From NCBI GenBank assembly GCA_031273445.1, contig JAISRV010000182.1:1-28026 (forward strand): a DNA stretch of 28,026 bases, written 5' to 3'. A program made the position numbers and the translations under genes. Below the pieces are notes generated by a model, which was not told where the DNA came from, ran no database searches, and saw only the letters and a program-made list of their open reading frames with translations. Shown here piece by piece: positions 1 through 7,962 of the stretch (the stretch's first letter is position 1; each line of letters opens with the position of its first letter). The DNA is from Candidatus Adiutrix sp. (GTDB lineage: Bacteria; Desulfobacterota; Desulfarculia; Adiutricales; Adiutricaceae).

Positions 1-23
1 GCCTTTTTGGCGGAATCGTTCAT
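1..23 (-). CDS. Start of a third gene in the DUF5058 operon (partial, cut by window edge)
   Basis: An ATG at 23 on the minus strand is preceded by a good ribosome binding site (GGAG at 32-35, which overlaps the stop codon of the gene before it). Only about seven codons are visible (M-N-D-S-A-K-K), so no product can be named. The tight spacing shows that it is translated from the same transcript as the two membrane-protein genes upstream. Confidence 0.6.
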
Positions 24-34
24 AATGCGCGCTC

Positions 35-709
35 CTATTTGATAAGCCTTTTTTTATACATGAACACCGCTATGGCGATGCTCGCGGCGACCGCGATCAG
101 CGTGGACAGATAGGCTTTAACGTGGCCCGCCTGGACGCCCAGAACCAGGAGAATGCAAAGCGCCAGGACGATAGGGGCCAGTTTCAGTTTGGACATGGCG
201 AACTGGGCGAAAATGGCGCCGAAGAGGGCCGGCAGCAGAAACTGCAGAGCCTCCAGCACTGATTTCGGCAGCTGCTGCAAGGCCTGCGCGCCGGCGATGA
301 CGCCGATCGTCAGGATGACGATGTTGACCACGATGGAGACGGCCATGCCCAGGGTGGCGATGATCGCCCCTTCATTCGTGCCCGGCTCCACCCCGGCGAC
401 CTTCTGGGAGACCATGGCGCAGGGAATGCGGAGGTTGCTGATGTTGCCGGACATGAAGGCCATGTAGGTGCCGCTGACCCCGACGATGGGGAAATAGGAG
501 ATCGGCTCCACGAACCAGATTACGCCCACCGCGCCGGCGATGAGCACAAAGGCGGCCGCGATGGCGGAAACCGGCGGCATGAGGCCGAAAACGACGGCCA
601 GCACGACCACCGGGCAGAAACAGAGAACCACGGCCGTCCAGTTGGTGAGGCGGCCCCATTTGATGATGAAGGGCAGATAGTCCTGATCGTATTTTTCCTG
701 CGCGTTCAT
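35..709 (-). CDS. Small integral membrane protein, partner of the DUF5058-type protein
   Basis: A 224-aa hydrophobic protein of unknown function. By eye there are about six membrane segments (roughly residues 24-42, 47-67, 112-140, 150-172, 178-195 and 200-217), with a Gly/Asn-rich stretch (GNISNLRIP, about 88-96) that could be a re-entrant or substrate-facing loop. I chose the ATG at 709 because GGAG lies just upstream; a longer reading to 808 would run into the preceding gene. It begins 24 bases after the DUF5058-type gene stops, so the two are cotranscribed and could form a two-component transporter. That is inference from co-occurrence and hydrophobicity; no substrate can be read from the sequence. 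The stop codon is TAG, followed five codons later by an in-frame TGA. Confidence 0.85.
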   Translation of the reverse strand: MNAQEKYDQDYLPFIIKWGRLTNWTAVVLCFCPVVVLAVVFGLMPPVSAIAAAFVLIAGAVGVIWFVEPISYFPIVGVSGTYMAFMSGNISNLRIPCAMVSQKVAGVEPGTNEGAIIATLGMAVSIVVNIVILTIGVIAGAQALQQLPKSVLEALQFLLPALFGAIFAQFAMSKLKLAPIVLALCILLVLGVQAGHVKAYLSTLIAVAASIAIAVFMYKKRLIK

Positions 710-732
710 ATTGCCTTCTCCTTTGGTTGTTT

Positions 733-1449
733 CTATAGTTTGAGCCAGACCACGGCGGCCGTCATGCCGCCGAGCAGGGCGAAAAAGAGCGCCCACTCCC
801 GCAGCCATTTGATGTTTTTAAGGTCGGCCAATTTGTTGAGGACCATCATGACGAGGCCGCCGACGATGCAGGCCGCGGTTCTTTCATTGAGGGCGATCAG
901 ATGGGCGGCGCTGTTGGCGCCGAAAGCGGCCAGGATGGCCCCGGAGGCGATGACGCCCATCAGTTTGGCGTCGCTGCCGGAAAACTTCTTCTGAACCTTG
1001 TCCATCTTGTCGGCGCTCAGGGTGGCGAAGATGATCCAGCCCAAAGCGCCCAGGGTCATGGTCCAGACCGCGTTGGCGAAGGCCAGGCCGGTCATCTGAT
1101 CCGAACCGATGGTCACGCCCATGGCCTGGGCGCCGAAACTGGCCGCCATCATCTCGAACATGGCCGAGCCGATGAAGGACAGGCGCATCCAGGAAATTGG
1201 CCCCCCGAGGGAAACCAAAAGGGCGATCATGGCGGTCAGAACGACTATTGAGGGGCCGAAAGCGGTGATGACGCTGCTTTTGATGGCCCCGTTCATCTGC
1301 TCCCGGCTCAGGCCGATCTCCAGGCCCGTGCGGTAGGATTTGCGCGCGAAAATAAAGGCCTGAACCAGCACGACCGCAATCGCCAGCCCGGCCGCCAGCC
1401 ACATCCACAGACTGTTGGCTATGTCCAGATAATTCATCTCCTCCATCAT
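733..1449 (-). CDS. DUF5058 family membrane protein
   Basis: A 238-aa membrane protein that I recognise as DUF5058-like from its N-terminal pattern (YLDIANSLWMW), the following FARKSYRTGLEIGLSREQM stretch, and the GPSIVVL and RLSFIGSAMFE segments. It has about six or seven hydrophobic helices (around 12-32, 58-80, 100-120, 124-142, 163-182, 190-206 and 215-236). The family is of unknown function; a transport role is commonly assumed but not shown here. AAGGAG at 1453-1458 supports the ATG at 1449 or the adjacent ATG at 1446. It is the first gene of a minus-strand operon read from the promoter at 1661-1689. It ends in TAG, with an in-frame TGA nine codons further on that overlaps the next gene's start. 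Confidence 0.85.
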   Translation of the reverse strand: MMEEMNYLDIANSLWMWLAAGLAIAVVLVQAFIFARKSYRTGLEIGLSREQMNGAIKSSVITAFGPSIVVLTAMIALLVSLGGPISWMRLSFIGSAMFEMMAASFGAQAMGVTIGSDQMTGLAFANAVWTMTLGALGWIIFATLSADKMDKVQKKFSGSDAKLMGVIASGAILAAFGANSAAHLIALNERTAACIVGGLVMMVLNKLADLKNIKWLREWALFFALLGGMTAAVVWLKL

Positions 1450-1660
1450 GTTTCTCCTTATGTAATAGTATACACGGTTGTTGAAGGCCTCTGAGCAGGC
1501 AGTCGGGCCGGCGGCGGAGCGGCCGCGCCTCTGGCTTAGGGCGGAAACAACTAATAAAAATCGCGGCGAATTTAGCCCTTTTAAACTATCGCCCGCCCGC
1601 CGCTTGGTGAAGGGGCGGAGCTTGAATGTTTAAAGACAATTAAAAGACATTAATGTTGTA
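1450..1660 (-). other. Long 5' leader of the DUF5058 operon, no gene
   Basis: About 200 nt lie between the operon's promoter (1661-1689) and its first start codon. I see no ORF with a ribosome binding site here. The stretch is GC-rich (1500-1620 contains runs such as GGCCGGCGGCGGAGCGGCC) and can fold, in contrast to the very AT-rich DNA at 1660-1770 just upstream of the promoter. A leader this long could hold a regulatory RNA, but I recognise no known class. Confidence 0.4.
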
Positions 1661-1689
1661 ATGATAATCTGTTTTAACTTATTTGTCAA
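1661..1689 (-). promoter_or_regulatory. Sigma-70 promoter for the DUF5058 operon
   Basis: On the minus strand TTGACA (1689-1684) is followed after exactly 17 bases by TATCAT (1666-1661), close to consensus. It sits at the edge of a strongly AT-rich region (1660-1770) that contains several copies of ATATTGA, which could act as an UP-like element or as regulator sites. Confidence 0.75.
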
Positions 1690-1780
1690 TATTTTTTTCA
1701 ATATTTTTATATCATCAAAAATATATATATTTTCAATATATTACAAATTTTTATCTTTATTCGGGCCCGCCGCGTAAGCC

Positions 1781-1825
1781 GAAAAATAAAACCGGGCGCC
1801 CGAAAGATGAATTCGGGCGCCCGGT
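1781..1825 (-). terminator. Intrinsic terminator downstream of cbiK
   Basis: A perfect 14-bp inverted repeat (1791-1804 with 1812-1825, loop of 7) is followed on the minus strand by a T-rich tail (TTTATTTTTC, 1790-1781). It begins 33 bases past the cbiK stop codon and is oriented to end cbiK transcription. Confidence 0.9.
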
Positions 1826-1858
1826 CAGTCCACTATCGTGGGGCCGATGTCGTAATAT

Positions 1859-2851
1859 TTAGAGTTCGCCTTCAGCGGCTTTTTTCTTCAGCACTTCGCC
1901 TTCCAGAGCCTTTAGATGCTCGACATAGATGTCGGCCCAGGCGTCGTTGGAGCCCAGCCCCTTAAGGTGGGCGGCAACCTGATAGCCGGCCTGGGCGAAG
2001 GCCGTGTTCCAGCTGTCCTCTTCCCCGCCGGCCATGTCGTTTCTGGCGTGATCGCCGGCGACCACCATCAGGGGGGCCAGAAGGACGCCAGCGGGGCGAC
2101 GTTCTTTTTTATTCATGGCCGCGAGAATATCCGCCAGGTCGGGCTGACCTTCCACCAGGCCAATGTAATTATCCGGCCCATAGACTTTGCGCAGTTCTTT
2201 TTCCAGTTTCCGATAAGCGGGCTGAGCCATATGTTCGTTGCCGTGACCCATGAGAACCAGGGCCATATTTTTCTGTCTGGCTTCATTGACCAAGGGAGCC
2301 AGGGCCTGGGCGGCGCGCTCAATGTCTTTAGCGCGGCCTTCGCCCAGGGCGGGTTCGCCTAGGCCGATCCAGGGGAAGGGATGGAGGCGGCGCTTTAAAG
2401 TTTTGATGTTTGCCAACTGACTGACCGCGCTTTTGAGGTCGCCGTATTCCTCGCCGTTGGTCACATGCAGCGACTGCGCCAGTATGACTCGGGGGCCGCG
2501 TTCCTGAAGGCCGGCCAACACCGTCAGGGGATTGGCGATGCGGTAAATTTCTTCCGGAATTCCGGCGTTTTTCCGGCGGAAGGCTTTGTCGTCGGCCCGC
2601 TGGCGCCAGATGTCCCGGATGATGTTGGAGGTGAAGGCCAAATGGACTTCATAACCGGGAAAGGCGGCCTGAACGCGTTTTTTGACATTGAGAATGGAAG
2701 TCAGGGCTTCCGTTTCCGTGGTGCCGAAGGCGGCTAGAACTATGGCCGGCTTCTGTATTCTGTCGTCGGCCGCGGCTAGGGGCGGGCTAAAGAGGGCCAG
2801 ACACAGGGCGGCCGCTAAAAAAAGACGGCCAATGGATTTTAAAGACATCAT
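1859..2851 (-). CDS. cbiK: Sirohydrochlorin cobaltochelatase, secreted (CbiK type)
   Basis: Inserts Co2+ into sirohydrochlorin in the anaerobic cobalamin route. The chelatase body starts with AIVLAAFGTTETEAL and carries the expected metal-site motifs: SLHVTNGEEY (His), GLGEPAL (Glu) and LMGHGNEHMAQP (His). The first about 25 residues (a basic start, a hydrophobic LFLAAALCLALF core, then PPLAAA) form a signal peptide, so the enzyme should be exported, like the periplasmic CbiK of Desulfovibrio. AGGAG (2856-2860) fits the ATG at 2851 or the adjacent one at 2848; a longer reading to 2929 runs into the attenuator. Single-gene unit with its own riboswitch, attenuator and terminator. The secreted form could also supply metal-tetrapyrrole or heme functions, which the sequence cannot settle. 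Confidence 0.93.
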   Translation of the reverse strand: MMSLKSIGRLFLAAALCLALFSPPLAAADDRIQKPAIVLAAFGTTETEALTSILNVKKRVQAAFPGYEVHLAFTSNIIRDIWRQRADDKAFRRKNAGIPEEIYRIANPLTVLAGLQERGPRVILAQSLHVTNGEEYGDLKSAVSQLANIKTLKRRLHPFPWIGLGEPALGEGRAKDIERAAQALAPLVNEARQKNMALVLMGHGNEHMAQPAYRKLEKELRKVYGPDNYIGLVEGQPDLADILAAMNKKERRPAGVLLAPLMVVAGDHARNDMAGGEEDSWNTAFAQAGYQVAAHLKGLGSNDAWADIYVEHLKALEGEVLKKKAAEGEL

Positions 2852-2903
2852 TTTACTCCTTGAGGCGAATGTAGAGTGGTGAAGGCGGGTAAAACCCGCA
2901 GCG

Positions 2904-2940
2904 AAAAAAAAAACGGCCTCCCTCGTCAAGAGGAAGGCCG
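2904..2940 (-). terminator. Riboswitch-controlled attenuator before cbiK
   Basis: On the minus strand an 11-bp stem (2940-2930 with 2924-2914, one G-U pair, loop of 5) is followed by ten T residues (2913-2904). It lies between the cobalamin riboswitch and the cbiK start codon, so it fits a premature terminator that forms when B12 is bound. A second small hairpin (2885-2899, 6-bp stem, AAA loop) follows it. Confidence 0.85.
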
Positions 2941-3114
2941 CAATACCGTTTTTATCGCGTCCATAAAGCCCCGGCCGGGGGCATTTTTGTAGAGGCCGGT
3001 CAACACGACGCCGCGCGGGACAATTTCACCCGCGGCCCGGTTTTCATTTCGGCCCAGAGGCTATGCCTCCCTCGCCCAAAAACGCGCTTACGGCCCGGTT
3101 TCCCGTTCGGCATA

Positions 3115-3285
3115 ATCAGCGGGCAGGTCTTCTGACTTCCGGATCGACGCGTCGCATCCGCCTTCCCGCTTGCGCAGTGACTGGCCTGGCGGCCCTGGAG
3201 CGACGTTCCCCGGTTACAGCGGCGGGTCCGTGACGGATTTGCGCCGTCTTCCCTATTAAGTCCATGCGGACGCCCATTTGATGGA
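3115..3285 (-). promoter_or_regulatory. Cobalamin riboswitch
   Basis: On the minus strand the B12-box is clear near the 3' end (AGTCAGAAGACCTGCC, about 3138-3123). Upstream is the conserved CACTG...GCGGGAAGG segment (about 3180-3155), and before that the GGGAAGACGG and CGCCGCTGTAACCGG stretches (about 3253-3210). The order and spacing match the AdoCbl riboswitch class. It lies downstream of a strong promoter and upstream of an intrinsic attenuator and cbiK, which implies control by transcription termination in response to B12. Boundaries are approximate. The 174 nt from here to the attenuator (2941-3114) hold no gene that I can see. Confidence 0.93.
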
Positions 3286-3288
3286 TAA

Positions 3289-3317
3289 AGTGTACGCAAT
3301 CGCCCGTTTTTTGTCAA
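3289..3317 (-). promoter_or_regulatory. Sigma-70 promoter for cbiK and its riboswitch
   Basis: Consensus TTGACA (3317-3312), a 17-base spacer and TACACT (3294-3289) on the minus strand, placed just upstream of the riboswitch. Confidence 0.8.
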
Positions 3318-3410
3318 GTCTGGCGCTTGGGTGTGTAGAAGCAAAGTGATAATGTCCGGTAAAGACGAAAAGAGAGGAGGTGAAAATAAAACGACGAAGG
3401 CAAGCAGCAG

Positions 3411-6400
3411 GTGGAAACTACCCTGCGTGGGCTGATCGTGCCTGATTACGACATTCTGAGCGCCGCGCCGGCCTCTGTCCTGAACAAGCTGGACCGGGCC
3501 ATCCCGGCCCTGGCCAGGCTGAAGGCCCGGGGAGCGGGCTGGGACATGGGCGGCGTGTTGACGGCGGCCCTAAGGCAGATAGGCAAGGCCGAAGCCAAGG
3601 GAACCAGGCTGGACCACTACCTGGCCCAGAACGAGATGTTCGGGGAGATCGACCCGGACAAGAACCGGCCGGCCGTGCAGATAATCGCCCTGACCCTGAC
3701 CAACGCGACCCAGAAGGAAACCCAGGCCCGTTTCGAGATCATGGCCGCTGAAGCGGAAAAGCAGAGCCGGGGAGAATCTTCGCTGCTGGAGATGGAGGAA
3801 ATAACCCCGGCCGCGGCCTTCATAACCGCCTTTCTGAAGCGGGCGGCGGTCATAGGCGATGAAAAGACGGCCGACTTCGACCCGGAGACGAACACGCGCC
3901 ACGCGGCCCTGCAATATGTTTACGACAACGGCGGCAAAACGCACAACGTGGCCAAGGCCATTGAAAAGCTGCAAAAGGAGAAGGCCAACAAAAAGACGAC
4001 GGAAGAACGCCGGACGGCCATTGAGGAAACGCTCAGGATACTGGCCCCCTATTCCGGAACGGTCAACGTCTACGAGCCGAAAACCGGCGCGAACCTTCAG
4101 TATCAGGAAGGGCAGACGCTGTTTCAGCATGCCTTTAAAGGATCCGAAATCCCGTCCACGCCTCTGCCCAAAGGCGCGACAAGCATTGACGTTGACGGCG
4201 TTTCGCGCCCCGCGACGAACAGCGAAGGCCGGCCCCTGCACTGGAGCGAGGAAGGGGTCAGGAATTTCTGGCGCTGGTTCGGGGATTCCAAGATGTCGGA
4301 CGAAAAAGGCCGGCCAGTCCTCTTGTATCACGCGACGCCGAATGATTTTGAAGCTTTCGACAAGAAGATGAGCGGGTCGACCACGGGCGGGAAAGACACT
4401 CGCGGGGTCTTCTTTTTCACCACCAAGCCGCAGGTCGCCGAAGAATTTTTAGGGCGGCAATATTACACGCCCGACGGGGAAAACGTGCTTGAACATTACC
4501 CTGACGGCGCGAACATCATGCCTGTGTACATCAGGGCGACAAACCCGAACGTATATGAATTCAGCGGCGGCGCGTATGACGAAAACGAAGTGGCGGGCAT
4601 AATAAAGGAGGCGCGGCGCAACAAGAATGATTCAGCGGCCCTTATGAACATCGCGGACGGAGGCATAACCACAGTCGGCCGCTGGCCGGTCGGTCATACC
4701 ATTATCGCTTTTTCCCCCACGCAAATCAAATCCGTCAACAATCGCGGAACCTGGAAACGTAACGACTCCAGAGTTTTGTATCAGCATGCGCTGAACAGGG
4801 ATCCGCAGTACGCCGAACAGCAGGCGAAGTTCGATGCTTCTCCGGCCGTCGAAGTGACTGGGAAAGAAATTTTCGCCTCGCAAACAGATCTTCCGAAAAA
4901 GATGTCTGAAAGACGTAATAGCGTCATTGCGTGGCTTAACAAAAAGAAGTGGCTGAAAACTTTTAAGAATCAGGATACAGGGTGGGACGTTAATGTTTCC
5001 AATGGAAGCGTCCGGGATATTTCCGCGCACGGGATGGATTTTGGGAAGGCTCAGGTAATCGCCGCCCTGCCGGCTATTATCCAAAACGGGATTTATCTTG
5101 CGCCAGGGAAAACAACCGCCGCCGGACACAAGCGGCACATCTTCGCTTCAAAGGTCAACATAGGGACAGAAAAGTTCGTTGTCGGTTTTATTGTTGAAGA
5201 AGATAAAAACGGCAGACGTTTTTATAACCATGAGCTTACGGAAATAGAAAATCTCGACCGCCCTTCACTGGCGCGTTCGCGTAATAGCGGCGGCTTACCA
5301 GAGGCTGGTCGAGATTCCGTAATGAATATAGTACACGAACATCTCGGCGTCAAGCCCGATCTGACTCTTTACCAAACCGCCTGGAACGGCGCGGCGGAGC
5401 TGTTTGAACAATTCAAGGAAGAATTCATAGGCTCGGGCATAGGAGAAAGACTTTACGGCTGGGGCTTTTATTTCAGCGACAACCGGCACAACGCGGACGG
5501 CTACCGCCGCCGGCTCAGCGGCGACAGCCAGACGATATACAACGGCAAGCCCTATTTCCAGATGTATAACGGCTGGAAGCATTTCGACGAAGACAACAAT
5601 TTCAAAAGGCTGCCTTACGATTCGGCCCTGCGCCTGGCCTTGGACGTTTTTGAAAGGTACGGAAAAGACGACGGCAAGATCAACCTGCAAGATAAACTGA
5701 AACCTCTCCAGGCTGAACTGAAAAGCGTATTGGCCGGCCAGGCCCCCCAGACCCGCAAGACGGTCATCGACGCCGAAGGCAGGCTTGATGAAATCTTGTT
5801 CGACGAAGCCAGGCTGCGGAAGGAAATAAAAACAGCCAAAGAGGCCATAAAAATAATAAAGCGCCTTGAAACCGCCAAAGGCGGCGCGCTTTACAAAGCG
5901 GACATTCCCGAAAACGATGTCTTGCTGGATTACGACGCCGGGCTGGCGGAACAGCCGGAAAACGTCAGGAACTCCCTGGAGGCCCTGGTTGAAAAACATG
6001 AACTCGGCGACCTGCTGACCCGGCCGGAAGAAGGAGAGACCCCGGACGGCCTGATCATCTACAAGCGGCTGGCCCGAGAACTGGGCGCGGGGAGAGAAGC
6101 TTCCCTGCTCTTGAACGAATACGGCGTCAAAGGGGCGCACTATAGAGCCAGGGGCAGCCAGGACAGGGGCGCGAACACGCGGAACTTCGTCATTTACGAC
6201 GTGGGGTCCATTAAGATTCTGGAGAGCTTTTTCCAGAACCAAACCGGCGGCCGGAAGGGGCAAGGCCCGAAGGGAAGCTTCGCCATTGTGCCCGAAGGCT
6301 ATCTGATAGAACTGTTCAAAAACGCCGACCTCTCGACGCTCCTGCACGAAACCGGGCACATCTTTTTCGCCGACATGAAAAGAATCATCGAATCGGGCGC

Positions 6401-7919
6401 GGCTGATCAAACCCTGATCGACGATTTCGCCAAACTGCAAAGCTGGCTGGCCCGCTTCGACGACCAGGCGACTTTGAAAGAAGAATACGAAGCGCAGTTC
6501 AGGGGCAGCCGGAATTTCGGCAATAAGAATTTCGAGGCCTTGAGCCCGGAAGAAAAACTGCGGCTTACGGATGTGGCCAAACAGGAATATTTCGCCCGGG
6601 GCTTTGAAGTCTATCTGAGCGAAGGCAAGGCCCCCAGCAAAGAACTGCAAGGCGCTTTCGACCGCTTCAAAAGATGGCTGACCAAAATATATGTGGAGGC
6701 CAAAAAAGCCCTGGGCGTGGAACTGACCGACGAAGTGCGCGGGGTTTTCGACCGGCTTCTGGCCGGGGAAATAGAGATAGCCGAAACAGCGGCCCGCAAC
6801 GAACTCTTGGACCTGACCCGGCAGGAACTGGACGCCCTGGGCCTGACCGGGGAGCTGCGCGTAAGAGCGGCCCAGCTGATGGAGGCGGCCCGGCGGGCCG
6901 CCGTTGACGACCTGCGGCGGGACAGAGACAAAAACAGGCGGCGGCGCCTGCAACTCTACGCCAAGGAAGCGGCGGAGGAATTGAAGAAAGAAGGTCTTTA
7001 CGCGGCCCGGAAGGAACTGCGCAAGACGCCGCTGGATATCGACGCGGTCAGGGACAGCTACGGCCGGGACCTGGTCGGGCAACTGCTTAAAAAATTGCCG
7101 GGCAGCCTGAGAAAGACAGGCGGCGAAGACCCGGAAGTCTTCGCCGCCCGGCACGGCTTCAAAAGCGCCCTGGACATGCTGACGGCCATCTTGGACGCGC
7201 CGAACCTGGGCCAGGCCACGGATGCCAGAGTCAAGGCCAAGGAGACCGCCCACGACGCGGCCTATCTGGCTCTTGACTATCTGCTGGACACACAGGAAGT
7301 GAAGCGGCAGTTCGACATCGTCGGCCGCAAGCTGGCCGAAAGTCTGGGCCTGGACACGGTCGAAAAGGAAGTCTTCGCCGAAGCGGCGGCCCGGGAGCTG
7401 CTGGGGATGCCCATGAAGCGGGCTCAACAAAGCGGCCGCTTTTTGGCCGACATGCGCCGGGCCCTGCAGAAATTTCGCGCCTCCCTGGCCGGCGGCGACA
7501 AGCAAGGGGCGCTCAAGGCGCACCGCCAGGCCTATCTGAATCTGGAGTTCACCCGCCAAAGCCGGACCATCGAAAAAAACAGGGAAACCCTGGTTCGCCG
7601 GGTGAATGAATTCATCGCCCGCCGGGCGGCCGACCCTGACGCCCGCTTTGTCGTGATGGACCTGGCCGCCCGGCACGGCCTGACCGCGGTCAACGAACGG
7701 CTGGCCCAGGGGCGCGATCGGGGCACGATTTTGAAATGGCTGACGGAGGCGGAAGAAGAAGGCTACTCGTCCGCCGCCCCGGCCATTATGGTAGCGCCCG
7801 GCCGGGCCTGGCGGGACATGAGCGTGGGCGATTTCGCCGAACTGGCCGGCGCCCTGAACTCGGTGATCAAGATCGAAGGCGCCCGCCGCACGGTCACGAC
7901 GGAGGGGAAATCTTATTGA
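3411..7919 (+). CDS. Phage/ICE-type polyvalent protein, N-terminal part
   Basis: A 1,502-aa multidomain protein of the kind carried by phages and conjugative elements. By eye: residues 1-215 resemble the segment that follows the DdrB-like ParB domain of these proteins (LDHYLAQNEMFG), but the ParB core is absent. 285-455 is an ADP-ribosyltransferase-like domain (NFWRWFGDS, YHATP with His307, FSPTQIKS). 470-655 resembles polyvalent-associated domain LPD3 (VTGKEIF, GWDVNVSNGS, FYNHELTEI). 658-940 is a second ART-like domain with Asn659 where homologues have His. 970-1110 is a metallopeptidase-like domain with HETGH at 979-983. The rest is Arg/Lys/Glu-rich helix. The GTG start has only a weak ribosome binding site; a strong AGGAGG at 3375-3380 points into another frame. 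The reading frame breaks at 7917, where the protein appears to continue in the next ORF. Confidence 0.85.
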   Translation: METTLRGLIVPDYDILSAAPASVLNKLDRAIPALARLKARGAGWDMGGVLTAALRQIGKAEAKGTRLDHYLAQNEMFGEIDPDKNRPAVQIIALTLTNATQKETQARFEIMAAEAEKQSRGESSLLEMEEITPAAAFITAFLKRAAVIGDEKTADFDPETNTRHAALQYVYDNGGKTHNVAKAIEKLQKEKANKKTTEERRTAIEETLRILAPYSGTVNVYEPKTGANLQYQEGQTLFQHAFKGSEIPSTPLPKGATSIDVDGVSRPATNSEGRPLHWSEEGVRNFWRWFGDSKMSDEKGRPVLLYHATPNDFEAFDKKMSGSTTGGKDTRGVFFFTTKPQVAEEFLGRQYYTPDGENVLEHYPDGANIMPVYIRATNPNVYEFSGGAYDENEVAGIIKEARRNKNDSAALMNIADGGITTVGRWPVGHTIIAFSPTQIKSVNNRGTWKRNDSRVLYQHALNRDPQYAEQQAKFDASPAVEVTGKEIFASQTDLPKKMSERRNSVIAWLNKKKWLKTFKNQDTGWDVNVSNGSVRDISAHGMDFGKAQVIAALPAIIQNGIYLAPGKTTAAGHKRHIFASKVNIGTEKFVVGFIVEEDKNGRRFYNHELTEIENLDRPSLARSRNSGGLPEAGRDSVMNIVHEHLGVKPDLTLYQTAWNGAAELFEQFKEEFIGSGIGERLYGWGFYFSDNRHNADGYRRRLSGDSQTIYNGKPYFQMYNGWKHFDEDNNFKRLPYDSALRLALDVFERYGKDDGKINLQDKLKPLQAELKSVLAGQAPQTRKTVIDAEGRLDEILFDEARLRKEIKTAKEAIKIIKRLETAKGGALYKADIPENDVLLDYDAGLAEQPENVRNSLEALVEKHELGDLLTRPEEGETPDGLIIYKRLARELGAGREASLLLNEYGVKGAHYRARGSQDRGANTRNFVIYDVGSIKILESFFQNQTGGRKGQGPKGSFAIVPEGYLIELFKNADLSTLLHETGHIFFADMKRIIESGAADQTLIDDFAKLQSWLARFDDQATLKEEYEAQFRGSRNFGNKNFEALSPEEKLRLTDVAKQEYFARGFEVYLSEGKAPSKELQGAFDRFKRWLTKIYVEAKKALGVELTDEVRGVFDRLLAGEIEIAETAARNELLDLTRQELDALGLTGELRVRAAQLMEAARRAAVDDLRRDRDKNRRRRLQLYAKEAAEELKKEGLYAARKELRKTPLDIDAVRDSYGRDLVGQLLKKLPGSLRKTGGEDPEVFAARHGFKSALDMLTAILDAPNLGQATDARVKAKETAHDAAYLALDYLLDTQEVKRQFDIVGRKLAESLGLDTVEKEVFAEAAARELLGMPMKRAQQSGRFLADMRRALQKFRASLAGGDKQGALKAHRQAYLNLEFTRQSRTIEKNRETLVRRVNEFIARRAADPDARFVVMDLAARHGLTAVNERLAQGRDRGTILKWLTEAEEEGYSSAAPAIMVAPGRAWRDMSVGDFAELAGALNSVIKIEGARRTVTTEGKSY
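5382..6231 (+). repeat. Direct repeat copy 1: ART-like module of the polyvalent gene
   Basis: This 850-bp stretch recurs at 8641-9490 with no net insertion or deletion. A hand alignment of the translations gives about 47 differences in 284 residues. Some blocks, such as the one encoding ERLYGWGFYFSDNRHNADGY, are essentially unchanged at the DNA level. Confidence 0.92.
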
Positions 7920-7962
7920 ATACACGGCTTCCCTGGCGGACAGGAATTTACGGCAAATAATG
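7905..7962 (+). other. Frameshift junction joining the two polyvalent ORFs
   Basis: The upstream ORF ends ...E-G-K-S-Y-TGA at 7917-7919. Skipping one base at this point puts the ribosome in the frame of the downstream ORF and gives a coding-like path (SYEYTASLADRNLRQI) straight into its ATG at 7960. That ATG has no convincing ribosome binding site. The 850-bp internal repeat copies are 3,259 bases apart, which is 3 x 1086 + 1, as expected if one extra base separates them. It could be a real mutation, a +1 recoding site (TAT TGA A) or a sequencing error. Confidence 0.65.

Noticed and set aside
3000..3344. 114-aa ORF on the minus strand upstream of cbiK
   Set aside because: It coincides with the cobalamin riboswitch; the conservation here is RNA-type.
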